Source of the DNA: Ohessyouella blattaphilus
Lineage (GTDB): Bacteria; Bacillota; Clostridia; Lachnospirales; Lachnospiraceae
Assembly: GCF_024721265.1 (NCBI RefSeq)
Contig: NZ_JAMXOC010000009.1
Location: 36,193-100,192, forward strand
Length of the DNA stretch: 64,000 nt
Direction: 5' to 3'
Shown here: one piece after another, positions 1 through 10,336 of the stretch
How positions within the stretch are numbered: position 1 is the first letter of the stretch
How the letters are laid out: each line of letters begins with the position of its first letter
The notes under the pieces: generated by a model
What the model was told of the DNA's origin: nothing
What the model saw: the letters and a program-made list of their open reading frames with translations, nothing else
Databases searched by the model: none
Position numbers and translations under genes: made by a program

Positions 1-719
1 CCTGGTTTTTCATAGGCAAGTCGCCCGTTACGCACCGTATTTCGCATGACCCCTTCCGCCAGTTCATCCGTCATCTGGTTCAAATCACCAGAGACTGGAG
101 TAAAATACCCTTCGACGGTATGCATAAAGATATCAACGGCTCCATTGGCTACCTGGTACTTCGGCAATGTTAGCGTTAGCTCAGGATTTAGAATAGCAAA
201 TGCCGGACGGTTAAGCTCACTACTCAAACCTCGCTTCACCTTTGTTTCTTCATTGGTTAATACCGCCGAATCGCTCATCTCACTGCCGGCAGCCGGAATG
301 GTCAGAATACACCCGTGACGTAGCGCTCGCTCTGGTACTTCTATGCCTAACCAGTACTGCCAAATATCTTTTCGCTCATTAGCGATGCCGATGGCAATGG
401 CTTTTCCCGTATCAATCACGCTGCCACCACCGATAGAAAGGACAAAGTCGACACCTAACTCCAGACCTTTTTCAATTCCCGTAATGGCGTGGCCAAGGCG
501 CGGGTTCGCCACCACGCCGCCAAAGAGTACGCAGTCTATATTAGCTTCTGTTAGAAGCGACGTTACCCGGTCTAAGAATCCACTTTCTTCTATCCGCTTA
601 CTGCCGTAAACAATTAAAACCTTCTGGGCTCCTCGCTTACCAAGCTGGGCGGCTAAAGAATCTTCTGCCCCTCTACCAAACACGATTTCCGTAGGTAGGT
701 TAAAAATAAAATTCTCCAT
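1..719 (-). CDS. Iron-containing alcohol dehydrogenase (N-terminal part, cut by window edge)
   Basis: Group III iron-dependent alcohol dehydrogenase, NAD(P)H-linked, probably reducing aldehydes to alcohols such as butanol in fermentation. The first 239 residues are visible and the C-terminus lies outside the window. The start is the ATG at 719-717, giving MENFIFNLPTEIVFGRGAED, the usual opening of the BdhA/YqhD-like branch. The nucleotide-binding GGGSVID segment is about 95 residues in, and NGAVDIFMHTVEGYF near residue 200 carries the Asp and His expected as metal ligands. It starts only 12 bases after the debranching enzyme gene, so the two are probably cotranscribed. Family assignment is firm; the substrate is not known. 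Confidence 0.9.
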   Translation of the reverse strand, partial: MENFIFNLPTEIVFGRGAEDSLAAQLGKRGAQKVLIVYGSKRIEESGFLDRVTSLLTEANIDCVLFGGVVANPRLGHAITGIEKGLELGVDFVLSIGGGSVIDTGKAIAIGIANERKDIWQYWLGIEVPERALRHGCILTIPAAGSEMSDSAVLTNEETKVKRGLSSELNRPAFAILNPELTLTLPKYQVANGAVDIFMHTVEGYFTPVSGDLNQMTDELAEGVMRNTVRNGRLAYEKP

Positions 720-731
720 AAATAATCTCCT

Positions 732-2813
732 CTACTTAATGACGAACACCTTTAAGGTACGAGGTTCAATCTTTAGGTTGCGATCTTCGATTTTGATGCC
801 TTGATGATGAAAGCTCTCCTCTTCGTTCGCCGTATCAATCGTCAGATACAACTCCATACCTTCTGGAAGCTCTGGGAAGAAGCAATCTTGTTCTTCCCAG
901 AACGCATTTAGAAGCACGTAGACAATATCATCACAGCGTCGCCGACGATCGTACCCGGCAAAGAGAACACCAAAGGCCTTTTCTGCTTGGAAAGGCGTAG
1001 TCTGGCGCCCCTGGGAATTATAAAAACTATAATCCGGGAAACGGCTAATCGCTGGCGCTAACTCTATCCGCAAGACCGGATGGGTCTTGCGAAACTCAAT
1101 CACATTCTGAAAGAATTCAAAGATATCTCTATTTTTACAAAGTAAGGACCAATCTAGCCATGATATTTCATTATCCTGGCAGTAGGGGTTGTTATTGCCA
1201 AACTGGGTATTGCAAAATTCATCCCCAGCTAGAAACATGGGCACTCCCCTTGAACACATCAAGACCCCAGCCGCATTTTTTATCATCCGTTTGCGCAGGC
1301 GCAGAATCTCTGGGTCATCGGTCTCCCCTTCCACCCCACAGTTCCAGCTTCGATTATCGTCCGTACCATCCGTAGAATTCCAACCGTTATCCTCATTGTG
1401 CTTCTCGTTATAAGAATACAAATCATAAAGGGTAAAACCATCATGACAGGTAATAAAGTTAATCGAAGGATTGTGGGTTCCGATATCATTACCATAGATA
1501 TCCATGGAGCCGGCAATCCGGTTGGCGGCACTATTCGCCGCGTTCAAATCACCTTTTAAATAAGAGCGCATATCGTCCCGGTAACGACCGTTCCATTCAG
1601 ACCACTTTTTATGTCCAGGAAAGGAGCCTACCTGATAAAGACCACCTGCATCCCAAGCCTCGGCAATCAGCTTGGTGTGGGATAAAATCGGATCATAAGC
1701 TAATGATTCTATCAAAGGCGGGTTTATTAACGGCGCACCGTTTTCATCTCGACTCAGAATAGAGGCAAGATCAAAGCGAAACCCATCAATCCGGTAGTTA
1801 GTAACCCAGTACCGAAGACAATCCACAATCATTCGTCGCACTACCGGATGATTACAGTTCATGGTATTACCTGTTCCTGAGAAATTAAAGTAATGACCAT
1901 CTGGCGTCAGCATGTAATAAATGTTATTATCGACCCCTTTAAAATTAATAACCGGACCGTTCTCATCACCTTCTGCCGTATGGTTAAAGACCACATCGAG
2001 GATGACTTCGATGCCATTTTCGTGAAGGGCCTTTACTAATTGCTTGAACTCTCGTCCTTCGTGGTTGTACTCTCTGGCATGAGCAAAGCTTGTATTAGGA
2101 GCAAAGAAACTAACGGTATTATAACCCCAGTAATTAACCAATTCCTTGCCGTTATGGACTCGGCGATCCCGGAGCTCGTCAAACTCAAACACCGGCATCA
2201 GCTCTACCGCGTTTACACCTAACTCCTTCAAGTAGGGAATCTTTTCCTTTAGTCCCTCAAAGGTTCCCTTCGCTTCGACGCTATCGTCCATCATGGTGAA
2301 GCCACGGACGTGCATTTCGTAGATAATCAAATCATTAAAGGCAATCTGAGGGTTCTGGTAAGCCCCCCAGAAGAAGTTATTCTTAACCACCCGCGCCTTG
2401 TAGCCCGAGTAGGTCACATTCACGCCCCACTCCCGCTGACCAGCTACCGCTTTCGCGTAAGGATCGAGAATCTGGTTCTTTTTATCAAAAAGCAACCCTT
2501 CCTCCGGCCGATAAGGACCGTCTAGACGGAAGGCATACTCAAACTCTTCTACGTCGATATTAAAGATGATCATCGAATATACATCCCCAACTCGGTAATT
2601 CTGGGGATAAGGAATCGTAGCATAGGGCTTCTTTTCGCCCTTTTCAAACAATAATAACTCACAGGCCGTCGCGCCTTTTGACGAGATGGTGAAGCAGACT
2701 CCCCCAGGAATCGGCGTCGCCCCCATTTGGTCATAAAAGCCTGGACGGATAGCAAAACCCTCTATCTCGTCTAGCGGTTGCATATGTAAATCTTGTTCAT
2801 ACGTATTTGGCAT
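732..2813 (-). CDS. glgX: Glycogen debranching enzyme (GlgX/isoamylase type, GH13)
   Basis: Hydrolyses alpha-1,6 branch linkages of glycogen in the cytoplasm; 693 residues, normal for GlgX/TreX/isoamylase. An N-terminal CBM48-like domain (about 15-120) precedes the GH13 barrel. The four conserved GH13 regions are visible: DVVFNH; GFRFDLAS with the nucleophile Asp; LIAEAWDAGG with the acid/base Glu; and FITCHDGFTLYDL with the transition-state Asp. The FTLYDL/NEKHNEDNG stretch is typical of GlgX and argues against pullulanase. The ATG at 2813 follows an AGAGGAAA ribosome site. A sigma-A-like promoter lies upstream, and the alcohol dehydrogenase follows at once. Confidence 0.92.
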   Translation of the reverse strand: MPNTYEQDLHMQPLDEIEGFAIRPGFYDQMGATPIPGGVCFTISSKGATACELLLFEKGEKKPYATIPYPQNYRVGDVYSMIIFNIDVEEFEYAFRLDGPYRPEEGLLFDKKNQILDPYAKAVAGQREWGVNVTYSGYKARVVKNNFFWGAYQNPQIAFNDLIIYEMHVRGFTMMDDSVEAKGTFEGLKEKIPYLKELGVNAVELMPVFEFDELRDRRVHNGKELVNYWGYNTVSFFAPNTSFAHAREYNHEGREFKQLVKALHENGIEVILDVVFNHTAEGDENGPVINFKGVDNNIYYMLTPDGHYFNFSGTGNTMNCNHPVVRRMIVDCLRYWVTNYRIDGFRFDLASILSRDENGAPLINPPLIESLAYDPILSHTKLIAEAWDAGGLYQVGSFPGHKKWSEWNGRYRDDMRSYLKGDLNAANSAANRIAGSMDIYGNDIGTHNPSINFITCHDGFTLYDLYSYNEKHNEDNGWNSTDGTDDNRSWNCGVEGETDDPEILRLRKRMIKNAAGVLMCSRGVPMFLAGDEFCNTQFGNNNPYCQDNEISWLDWSLLCKNRDIFEFFQNVIEFRKTHPVLRIELAPAISRFPDYSFYNSQGRQTTPFQAEKAFGVLFAGYDRRRRCDDIVYVLLNAFWEEQDCFFPELPEGMELYLTIDTANEEESFHHQGIKIEDRNLKIEPRTLKVFVIK

Positions 2814-2848
2814 ATATTAATTTCCTCTCAAGTAAACTCGCTACTTCT

Positions 2849-2877
2849 ATTATACTCGCGAGCCCCCTTTACTACAA
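2849..2877 (-). promoter_or_regulatory. Promoter of the debranching enzyme gene
   Basis: On the minus strand, TTGTAG (2877-2872) and a perfect TATAAT (2854-2849) are separated by 17 bases. The -10 is consensus and the -35 is weak. It lies about 35 bases before the ATG of the glgX-like gene, right after the dnaJ terminator. Confidence 0.6.
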
Positions 2878-2917
2878 GAAAAAAGCAATCTCAGATAAAA
2901 ATATCTCAGACTGCTTT
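2876..2917 (-). terminator. Terminator after dnaJ
   Basis: Just past the dnaJ stop, a roughly 15-bp imperfect stem (AAAGCA.TCT.AGAT arms, one G-U and one mismatch) with a short T-rich loop is followed by TTTTTT on the minus strand. It would end the hrcA-grpE-dnaK-dnaJ transcript. Confidence 0.75.
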
Positions 2918-2921
2918 CTTA

Positions 2922-4043
2922 TTATTTTGATGCGCTTTTTAAGGTATTCCCACTTAATTCATCGAATTTCTTAAGTGCCGCTTTTGCTTCTTTACTAAGC
3001 TTGTCCGGTGTTTGAATCACAAGCGTAACGTAGTGATCGCCCCGAACCTTAGGATTTCGCAAGGAAGGTACACCCTTCCCTTTTAAACGAACCTTCGTAT
3101 CGGTCTTCGTTCCGGCCTTCACGGTGTAGACCACCTCGCCGTCTACAGTCTTGATTTTAATATCTGCGCCAAGTGCTGCTTGGGCAAAGGAAATCGGTAC
3201 TGTAGAGAATAGATGAACGTCCTGTCTTTGGAAAATCGGATGTCTAGCCACCACTACTTCTACGAGTAAGTCTCCTCTTGGACCCCCGTTTGTTCCCGGT
3301 TCGCCCTTATCCCGAATCCGCACGCTCTGGCCATTATCAATACCCGCCGGGATGCTCACCTTGATTTTCTTTTTCACGGAGACAAAACCACTTCCGTGAC
3401 AATCCGGGCATTTTTCTTTCACAATCTTGCCAGTTCCGTGACAATCCGGACACGTCTGGACGTTCTGAACCGTTCCGAAGAAGGACTGCTGGGTATATAC
3501 CACCTGTCCCTTACCGCCACACTTTGCACACGTTTCTGGACTAGTACCGGCTTTTGCCCCGGTACCGTGGCAAGTCGGACACTCCTCTTTTAAGTTGAGT
3601 TCCATCTCTTTTTCCGTGCCAAAGACAGCCTCTTCGAAAGTAATTCGGATACTTTTCCTGATGTTCATGCCCTTCATCGGCCCTTGATTAGAGTACCCCC
3701 GACGGCCACCGCCCCCGAAGATATCCCCAAAGATATCGCCAAAGATATCACTAAAGTCAGCTCCGCTAAAGTCAAAACCGCCAAAGCCACCGGCTCCGCC
3801 GCCACCGCCACCATCAAAGGCGGCATGACCGAACTGATCGTATTGACGTCGTTTCTCAGAATCACTAAGAACAGCATAGGCTTCCGAGGCTTCTTTAAAC
3901 TTCTTTTCAGCTTCAGCATCACCCGGATTCACATCCGGGTGATACTTTTTAGCTACTTGTCTATACGCTTTCTTTAAGTCAGCGTCGCTAGCGTCCTTAC
4001 TGACGCCTAGCACTTCATAGTAATCTCTCTTAGATTCTGCCAT
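2922..4043 (-). CDS. dnaJ: Chaperone DnaJ (class I Hsp40)
   Basis: Co-chaperone that delivers unfolded clients to DnaK and stimulates its ATPase. 373 residues. The J domain (1-70) has the HPD motif in [12 protein letters not shown] Gly/Phe-rich linker (about 75-115) follows, then a zinc-binding domain with four CxxCxGxG repeats ([32 protein letters not shown]), then the C-terminal client-binding domains. All class I hallmarks are present. It starts 3 bases after dnaK and is the last gene of the heat-shock operon. Confidence 0.98.
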   Translation of the reverse strand: MAESKRDYYEVLGVSKDASDADLKKAYRQVAKKYHPDVNPGDAEAEKKFKEASEAYAVLSDSEKRRQYDQFGHAAFDGGGGGGAGGFGGFDFSGADFSDIFGDIFGDIFGGGGRRGYSNQGPMKGMNIRKSIRITFEEAVFGTEKEMELNLKEECPTCHGTGAKAGTSPETCAKCGGKGQVVYTQQSFFGTVQNVQTCPDCHGTGKIVKEKCPDCHGSGFVSVKKKIKVSIPAGIDNGQSVRIRDKGEPGTNGGPRGDLLVEVVVARHPIFQRQDVHLFSTVPISFAQAALGADIKIKTVDGEVVYTVKAGTKTDTKVRLKGKGVPSLRNPKVRGDHYVTLVIQTPDKLSKEAKAALKKFDELSGNTLKSASK

Positions 4044-4046
4044 TTT

Positions 4047-5933
<1,887 letters not shown>

Positions 5934-5949
5934 TTATCATTCATTTTTA

Positions 5950-6546
5950 TTAGTTTGCTACTTTAACCATACTGTGTCTGACTACGCTGTCTCTGTACAT
6001 ATATCCCTTTTGGAACTCTTCCGTCACTTCGTTTTCCCCGAAGTTCTCATCATCCACATGCATAACTGCATTGTGAAAGTCCGGATTAAAAGGGTTGCCG
6101 ACGGCCTCTATCGGTTTGACACCGAGTTCTTCCAAAGAAGTAAGGAGCTGCTTATAGATCATCTCCATCCCTTGAATAAAGGAATTGTCCTTATCTTCTG
6201 TCGGCACGGCTTCCAGTCCTCGTTCAAAGTTATCGATTACCGGAAGAATTTTTTCTACCACATCTTTTGCACCAATCTCGTACATCTGAGATTTTTCTTT
6301 ATCTGTCCGCTTACGAAAGTTATCAAACTCTGCCATCTGACGGGTAAGACGATCGGTAAGTTCTTCAATCTTTTCATCTTTTTTATCTTTCTTCGCCCGC
6401 TTCGACGTCTTCTTCTCTTTCTTCACTTCGCTTGCTTCTTCTTTTAACTCTTTCTCTTCGTCCTCAGACATGACTTGCTCATTTTCCTTGGCGTCTTCTA
6501 CCGCCTCTTTCACCATGTCTTCCTGGCTCTTCTTTTCTTCACTCAA
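5950..6546 (-). CDS. grpE: Nucleotide exchange factor GrpE, probable TTG start
   Basis: Releases ADP from DnaK. A long charged, Lys/Glu-rich N-terminus leads into the dimerising helix (DRLTRQMAEFDNFRKRTDKE) and the beta-domain (FNPDFHNAVMHVDDENFGEN), as in GrpE. The first ATG in frame (6591) lies inside hrcA and has no ribosome site. The hrcA stop codon is followed by AAAGGTGG and then TTG at 6546, with 8 bases between, so I place the start there (198 residues). This removes the apparent 29-base overlap with hrcA. Confidence 0.9.
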   Translation of the reverse strand: MSEEKKSQEDMVKEAVEDAKENEQVMSEDEEKELKEEASEVKKEKKTSKRAKKDKKDEKIEELTDRLTRQMAEFDNFRKRTDKEKSQMYEIGAKDVVEKILPVIDNFERGLEAVPTEDKDNSFIQGMEMIYKQLLTSLEELGVKPIEAVGNPFNPDFHNAVMHVDDENFGENEVTEEFQKGYMYRDSVVRHSMVKVAN

Positions 6547-6562
6547 TTTACTAGCCACCTTT

Positions 6563-7621
6563 CTAACTGTCGTTATTCTCTCTATTTTCATTAAACATAT
6601 TGTCTAGTTCAAGTTGTAACTTCTTCATGGACTTAAGCACGTGTTCGTAATCCATCCGCTTGGGACCGATAATACCGATACTGCCTTTTAGCCCTTCTCC
6701 TAAATCATAGGTGGCGGTTACAACGCTGCAGTCCTTCATATTCTCTACCGGTGCTTCATCACCAATATAGACCTGAATACCCGTATTTTCTTCCTGAGAC
6801 AAGGTATGGCTTACCAAATTGGCTAACTGCTGCTTTTCTTCAAAGGCATTAATAATCTCTTCCGCACTCTCCTTATCGCTAAGTTCAGGGTACTTAAAGA
6901 GATTCGTCGTCCCACTAGTGTAAACTTGCATTTCGTCGTCGATGGAGATGGCCTCCGCCACCGCATCGAGAACACAGCCGATTACTTCGCTATGGCTACC
7001 CGCTTCTTCCTTTAATCTGGCGATTAAGCCCAGATTAATACTTTCGATTGCCATTCCATTTAAGGTGGTGTTGAGAAGCATATTAAGCTTTAAAAGCATT
7101 TCGTCGGTAATGCTATCATCTACTTCGATAATCTTGTTCTTAATCACGTTACCACCAAGAACGATAACGGCGATAATCTGTTCGTCATTCACCTTTGAGA
7201 GCTGAATAAACTTAATTCTATTGGAGGCGGCGGCTGGCGAAGTAATCAGCGTGGCGTAGTTCGTATTCGTTGCCAACACTTTCGCGGCTTGCTTTAAGAG
7301 CTTTTCCATCTTATCCACCCGCTCAAGCATCGCTTCTTGCTTCTCTTGGATCTCTTGTTCCTTCTCACTCATCAGCATATCTACATAAAGACGATACCCT
7401 TTATCGGAAGGAATTCGACCGGCAGAGGTATGAGGTTGTAAGATATAACCCATCTCCACAAGGTCTGCCATCTCATTACGAATCGTGGCGGAGCTGAGAT
7501 TTAAGTCAGCATATTTAGAAATCGTTCGCGAACCTACCGGTTCACCAGTCTCTAAATAATTCTTGATAATCGCTTGTAAAATCTTTAGTTTACGCTCATC
7601 TAAACCATAATCCGACACCAT
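6563..7621 (-). CDS. hrcA: Heat-inducible transcription repressor HrcA
   Basis: Repressor that binds the CIRCE operator and is released when GroE is titrated by unfolded protein (known for the family). 352 residues. The N-terminal winged helix contains GSRTISKYADLNLSSATIRN, with TSAGRIPSDKGYRLYVD just after it, both family signatures. The C-terminal half is the GAF-like dimerisation domain. A perfect CIRCE lies 23 bases upstream of the ATG, so the operon represses itself. First gene of hrcA-grpE-dnaK-dnaJ. Confidence 0.97.
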   Translation of the reverse strand: MVSDYGLDERKLKILQAIIKNYLETGEPVGSRTISKYADLNLSSATIRNEMADLVEMGYILQPHTSAGRIPSDKGYRLYVDMLMSEKEQEIQEKQEAMLERVDKMEKLLKQAAKVLATNTNYATLITSPAAASNRIKFIQLSKVNDEQIIAVIVLGGNVIKNKIIEVDDSITDEMLLKLNMLLNTTLNGMAIESINLGLIARLKEEAGSHSEVIGCVLDAVAEAISIDDEMQVYTSGTTNLFKYPELSDKESAEEIINAFEEKQQLANLVSHTLSQEENTGIQVYIGDEAPVENMKDCSVVTATYDLGEGLKGSIGIIGPKRMDYEHVLKSMKKLQLELDNMFNENRENNDS

Positions 7622-7643
7622 AGCACTCTCCTTAGTTTATTTG

Positions 7644-7670
7644 TTAGCACTCATTTAAACGGAGTGCTAA
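7644..7670 (-). promoter_or_regulatory. CIRCE operator
   Basis: TTAGCACTC, nine bases, GAGTGCTAA: an exact match to the CIRCE inverted repeat bound by HrcA. It lies between the promoter and the hrcA start, on the expected transcript leader. Confidence 0.98.
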
Positions 7671-7684
7671 TATCGTTCTGTTAT

Positions 7685-7713
7685 AATTTACCACCCTTAA
7701 GGCTCCTTGTCAA
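7685..7713 (-). promoter_or_regulatory. Sigma-A promoter of the hrcA operon
   Basis: On the minus strand, a perfect TTGACA (7713-7708) and TAAATT (7690-7685) are separated by 17 bases. The predicted transcription start falls at the edge of the CIRCE element, the usual arrangement for HrcA repression. Confidence 0.85.
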
Positions 7714-7724
7714 CACCTCAACCT

Positions 7725-7758
7725 AAAAAAAATAAAGGGGACTCCCGCCCCTTTATTT
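7725..7758 (-). terminator. Terminator overlapping the end of rarA
   Basis: Perfect 11-bp stem (AAATAAAGGGG / CCCCTTTATTT) with a 7-base loop and a run of T on the minus strand. The left arm contains the rarA stop codon, so terminator and stop overlap. Confidence 0.9.
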
Positions 7759-9066
7759 CTTTATCTGCTGGAACCACTTTTTAATGGTCTGCTCGTACCC
7801 ATTATCGCTGGGCTCGTAAAACCGCTCATTAATAATCTCGTCCGGTAAATACTGCTGAGCCACGTAGTGATGAGGATAATCATGAGCATATTTATAGCCC
7901 GTACCTCTTCCTAAATCCGGTGCTCCTTTATAGTGAGCGTCTTGCAAATGAGGCGGTACGCTAGTCTTCTTCGTACGAACACTGGCATTTGCGGCAAAGA
8001 TCGCGTTATTTGCCGCATTGCTTTTCGGCGCACAAGCGATATAAAGTACCGCCTGAGAGAGAATAATCTGAGCCTCTGGCATGCCAACCCGTTCTACTGC
8101 TAGGCTAGCCGAGACAGCCACATTAAGAGCCATAGGGTCAGCATTTCCTACATCTTCTGACGCACAGATCATCATCCTTCTCGCGATAAACTTAATGTCC
8201 TCGCCGGCCGCTAGCATTTTGGCCAAATAATACACTGCCGCATCTGGATCCGACCCCCGCATACTTTTAATAAAAGCGGAAATGGTATCGTAGTGATTAT
8301 CCCCTTGCTTATCATAGTGAACCACTCGCTTCTGAATACATTCTGCCGCCACATCTAGAGTGATATGAATTTTGCCATCACTGCTACGCTCAGTAGTCAT
8401 AATCCCTAGCTCGATACCGTTAAGAGCACTTCTAGCATCCCCACCAGCCATATCCGCTAAAAAATCCAAGGCCTCTTCATCGATAACCCCGTCGTAGCTT
8501 CCCAGTCCTTTTTCCTTATCATAGACTGCTCGGCGAATAAGTTCCTTAATATCTTCCTTATCTAAAGGCTGTAGTTCAAAAATACTTGATCTTGAAAGAA
8601 GGGCCCCGTTTACCTCAAAATAAGGGTTTTCCGTTGTCGCCCCAATCAAAATAATGGTGCCGTCTTCCACAAAGGGCAAGAGATAGTCCTGCTGTGCCTT
8701 ATTAAAACGGTGAATCTCATCCACAAAAAGAATCGTCCGCTTCTGGTACATCCCCAGGGTTTCCTTGGCTCCCGCAACCACTCCTTCCATCTCCTTTTTC
8801 CCGGAAATCGTGGCATTAATCTGGACAAATTCGGCACTGGTAGTATTTGCAATCACCTTAGCTAGCGTCGTCTTTCCTGTCCCTGGTGGCCCGTAAAAGA
8901 TAACTGAACTAAGCTTATCCGCTTTAATCGCCCGATAGAGCAGCTTATCCTTACCGATAATATGGCTTTGCCCTACTACCTCTTCAAGGGTGGTCGGCCT
9001 TAACCTAGCGGCTAAGGGCGACTCCTTTTCCTTTTTCTGCTGAGCAGCGTAATCAAATAAATCCAT
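7753..9066 (-). CDS. rarA: Replication-associated recombination protein RarA (MgsA)
   Basis: AAA+ ATPase of the RarA/MgsA/WRNIP1 family acting at stalled replication forks. 437 residues. The Walker A is GPPGTGKTT near residue 60; the Walker B is ILFVDEIHRFNKAQQD; sensor 1 is IGATTENP. The C-terminal part contains RGSDPDAAVYYLAKML and the Lys/Pro-rich end typical of the family. It begins 6 bases after tcdA, so both share the promoter with the LexA-like site at 9810, which fits a DNA-damage role. Confidence 0.96.
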   Translation of the reverse strand: MDLFDYAAQQKKEKESPLAARLRPTTLEEVVGQSHIIGKDKLLYRAIKADKLSSVIFYGPPGTGKTTLAKVIANTTSAEFVQINATISGKKEMEGVVAGAKETLGMYQKRTILFVDEIHRFNKAQQDYLLPFVEDGTIILIGATTENPYFEVNGALLSRSSIFELQPLDKEDIKELIRRAVYDKEKGLGSYDGVIDEEALDFLADMAGGDARSALNGIELGIMTTERSSDGKIHITLDVAAECIQKRVVHYDKQGDNHYDTISAFIKSMRGSDPDAAVYYLAKMLAAGEDIKFIARRMMICASEDVGNADPMALNVAVSASLAVERVGMPEAQIILSQAVLYIACAPKSNAANNAIFAANASVRTKKTSVPPHLQDAHYKGAPDLGRGTGYKYAHDYPHHYVAQQYLPDEIINERFYEPSDNGYEQTIKKWFQQIKK

Positions 9067-9072
9067 CTATAC

Positions 9073-9792
9073 TCACCTCTTTATAATCTCTCTTACCACT
9101 TCACCGGCAATCAATAATCCAGCTACCGGAGGTACAAAGGCACAACTACCAGGAATACTTCTGCGCGTACCGCTATCTTCTCCCGTACTACGTCCGGACG
9201 TGTCTATCTGCTTCTCATCTGAATAAAGCACCTTTAAATGATAAATCCCCCGCTTTTTTAACTCTCTGCGCATCACCTTGGCTAAAGGATCCATGCTCGT
9301 CTTACTAATGTCTGTAATCTGAAAGTTCTGGGCCGAAAGCTTATTACCGGTACCCATGCTAGAGATAATCGGTATGTTTCTTTCCTTAGCGACCTCTACT
9401 AAGGCGAGCTTCGCCGTCACCGTATCAATAGCATCGACAATATAGTCTACTTGGTCCTCTCCGGCAAAAAGCTCCTGGACATTTTCCGGCAACACAAAGA
9501 CTTCATGAGTTGAAACCCACGTCTCTTTACAAATGTCAGCAATGCGTTCTTTCATTAATAAGGTCTTTTGCTGGCCAATGGTACTGTGATAAGCGATGGA
9601 CTGGCGATTGATATTCGTCAGCGACACTACATCATTATCAATCAGGATAAGCCTTCCTATCCCACTTCTGGCTAGGGCTTCAATACAGTGAGAGCCTACT
9701 CCTCCCACACCAAAAACCATTACCGTTGCCTTTCGTAACTTCTCAATTCCTTCTTCGCCGATCAAGAGCTCCGTTCGGGAAAATTCATGCAT
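9073..9792 (-). CDS. tcdA: tRNA threonylcarbamoyladenosine dehydratase TcdA
   Basis: E1-like enzyme that uses ATP to cyclise t6A37 in tRNA to ct6A. 239 residues. The Rossmann motif VMVFGVGGVGSHCIEALARS starts about residue 24, and LIDNDVVSLTNINRQ and DAIDTVTAKLALV are the ThiF/TcdA adenylation-site motifs. The open frame extends 50 codons further upstream, but only ATG 9792 has a good ribosome site (GGAGG, 9 bases away), and homology begins at MHEFSRTELL. The extra upstream codons would also read through the promoter, so they are excluded. Confidence 0.93.
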   Translation of the reverse strand: MHEFSRTELLIGEEGIEKLRKATVMVFGVGGVGSHCIEALARSGIGRLILIDNDVVSLTNINRQSIAYHSTIGQQKTLLMKERIADICKETWVSTHEVFVLPENVQELFAGEDQVDYIVDAIDTVTAKLALVEVAKERNIPIISSMGTGNKLSAQNFQITDISKTSMDPLAKVMRRELKKRGIYHLKVLYSDEKQIDTSGRSTGEDSGTRRSIPGSCAFVPPVAGLLIAGEVVREIIKR

Positions 9793-9809
9793 CTTTTCTT
9801 GCCTCCATT

Positions 9810-9821
9810 GAACATTTGTTC
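9810..9821. promoter_or_regulatory. Candidate LexA (SOS) box
   Basis: GAACATTTGTTC is a perfect 12-base palindrome matching the Gram-positive LexA/DinR consensus GAAC-N4-GTTC. It starts a few bases after the -10 of the tcdA-rarA promoter, over the expected transcription start, where binding would block the promoter. Identity as a LexA site is inferred from sequence only. Confidence 0.6.
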
Positions 9822-9823
9822 TT

Positions 9824-9851
9824 ATTATATCATTTCCCTTAAAAATAACAA
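9824..9851 (-). promoter_or_regulatory. Promoter of tcdA-rarA
   Basis: On the minus strand, TTGTTA (9851-9846), a 16-base spacer and a perfect TATAAT (9829-9824). The -10 is preceded by TGA, an extended -10. About 30 bases remain to the tcdA ATG. Confidence 0.75.
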
Positions 9852-9957
9852 GATTTCTTTTCTCTTTACATCCCCCTATTACCTCTGTTAAGATAGAAAG
9901 GCTATAAAGTAAAGCAGAGTACCACGTCCATAAAACTTGCATGGGCGCAGGTGAATG

Positions 9958-10251
9958 CTACTGATTTTTAATATATTCTTGTACTAGAGAGAGGCTTTGC
10001 TCGCTAACAGTAGCAACAAAATAACTACTCGACCAAAAGTAAGGTTTCCAGTAAAACCTCCCTACTTCTGTAGGATAATCTCGCCTGGCAAATCTTGCTG
10101 TCTTGGTTTTTAGCAGATTCATAAATTCCGTCGGCGCCATCCCTGGAGTCACTTCAAAAAGTATCGGTACCTTGCAACCAGAACAAGATGATATTGAAGA
10201 AGAAAACCCGAGCCGATTCGTGTAATAAGGTTGATTATTATTTCTGAACAT
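9958..10251 (-). pseudogene. tnpA: tnpA remnant, Y1 (HUH) transposase with internal deletion
   Basis: From the ATG at 10251 the product is about 97 residues, against roughly 130-155 for an intact IS200/IS605 TnpA. The start (NNNQPYYTNR) resembles the family N-terminus, and the end is clearly TnpA: LLKTKTARFARRDYP, FWSSSYFVATVSE and the catalytic Tyr in LVQEYIKNQ. The part between is missing: the HUH motif (His-x-His) that binds the metal is replaced by GCKVPILFEVTP. So the tyrosine survives but the metal site does not, and the protein should be inactive. The open frame can be read from a TTG at 10332, but that part is non-homologous. Confidence 0.8.
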
Positions 10252-10268
10252 ACGTTCTCTTTTCCCCT

Positions 10269-10296
10269 TTGCGTCCGCTTGTGATAATGGTACAAT
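10269..10296 (+). promoter_or_regulatory. Promoter of tnpB
   Basis: TTGCGT (10269-10274), a 16-base spacer and TACAAT (10291-10296), the latter preceded by TGG (extended -10). tnpB starts 40 bases downstream, behind AGAGGT. Confidence 0.55.
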
Positions 10297-10336
10297 TACA
10301 CTATAGAAACAAAGGGTTATCAAGAGGTTCAACCAT

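Noticed and set aside
46..609. Two plus-strand frames of about 90 codons at the left edge
   Set aside because: Antisense to the alcohol dehydrogenase; the minus-strand reading is a clean family match.
3674..3977. Overlapping plus and minus frames inside dnaJ
   Set aside because: Shadows caused by the Gly-rich, low-complexity part of DnaJ.
9958..10332. Full-length 124-residue reading of the tnpA remnant from a TTG
   Set aside because: The first 27 residues overlap the tnpB promoter region and show no TnpA similarity; the ATG at 10251 gives the homologous N-terminus.
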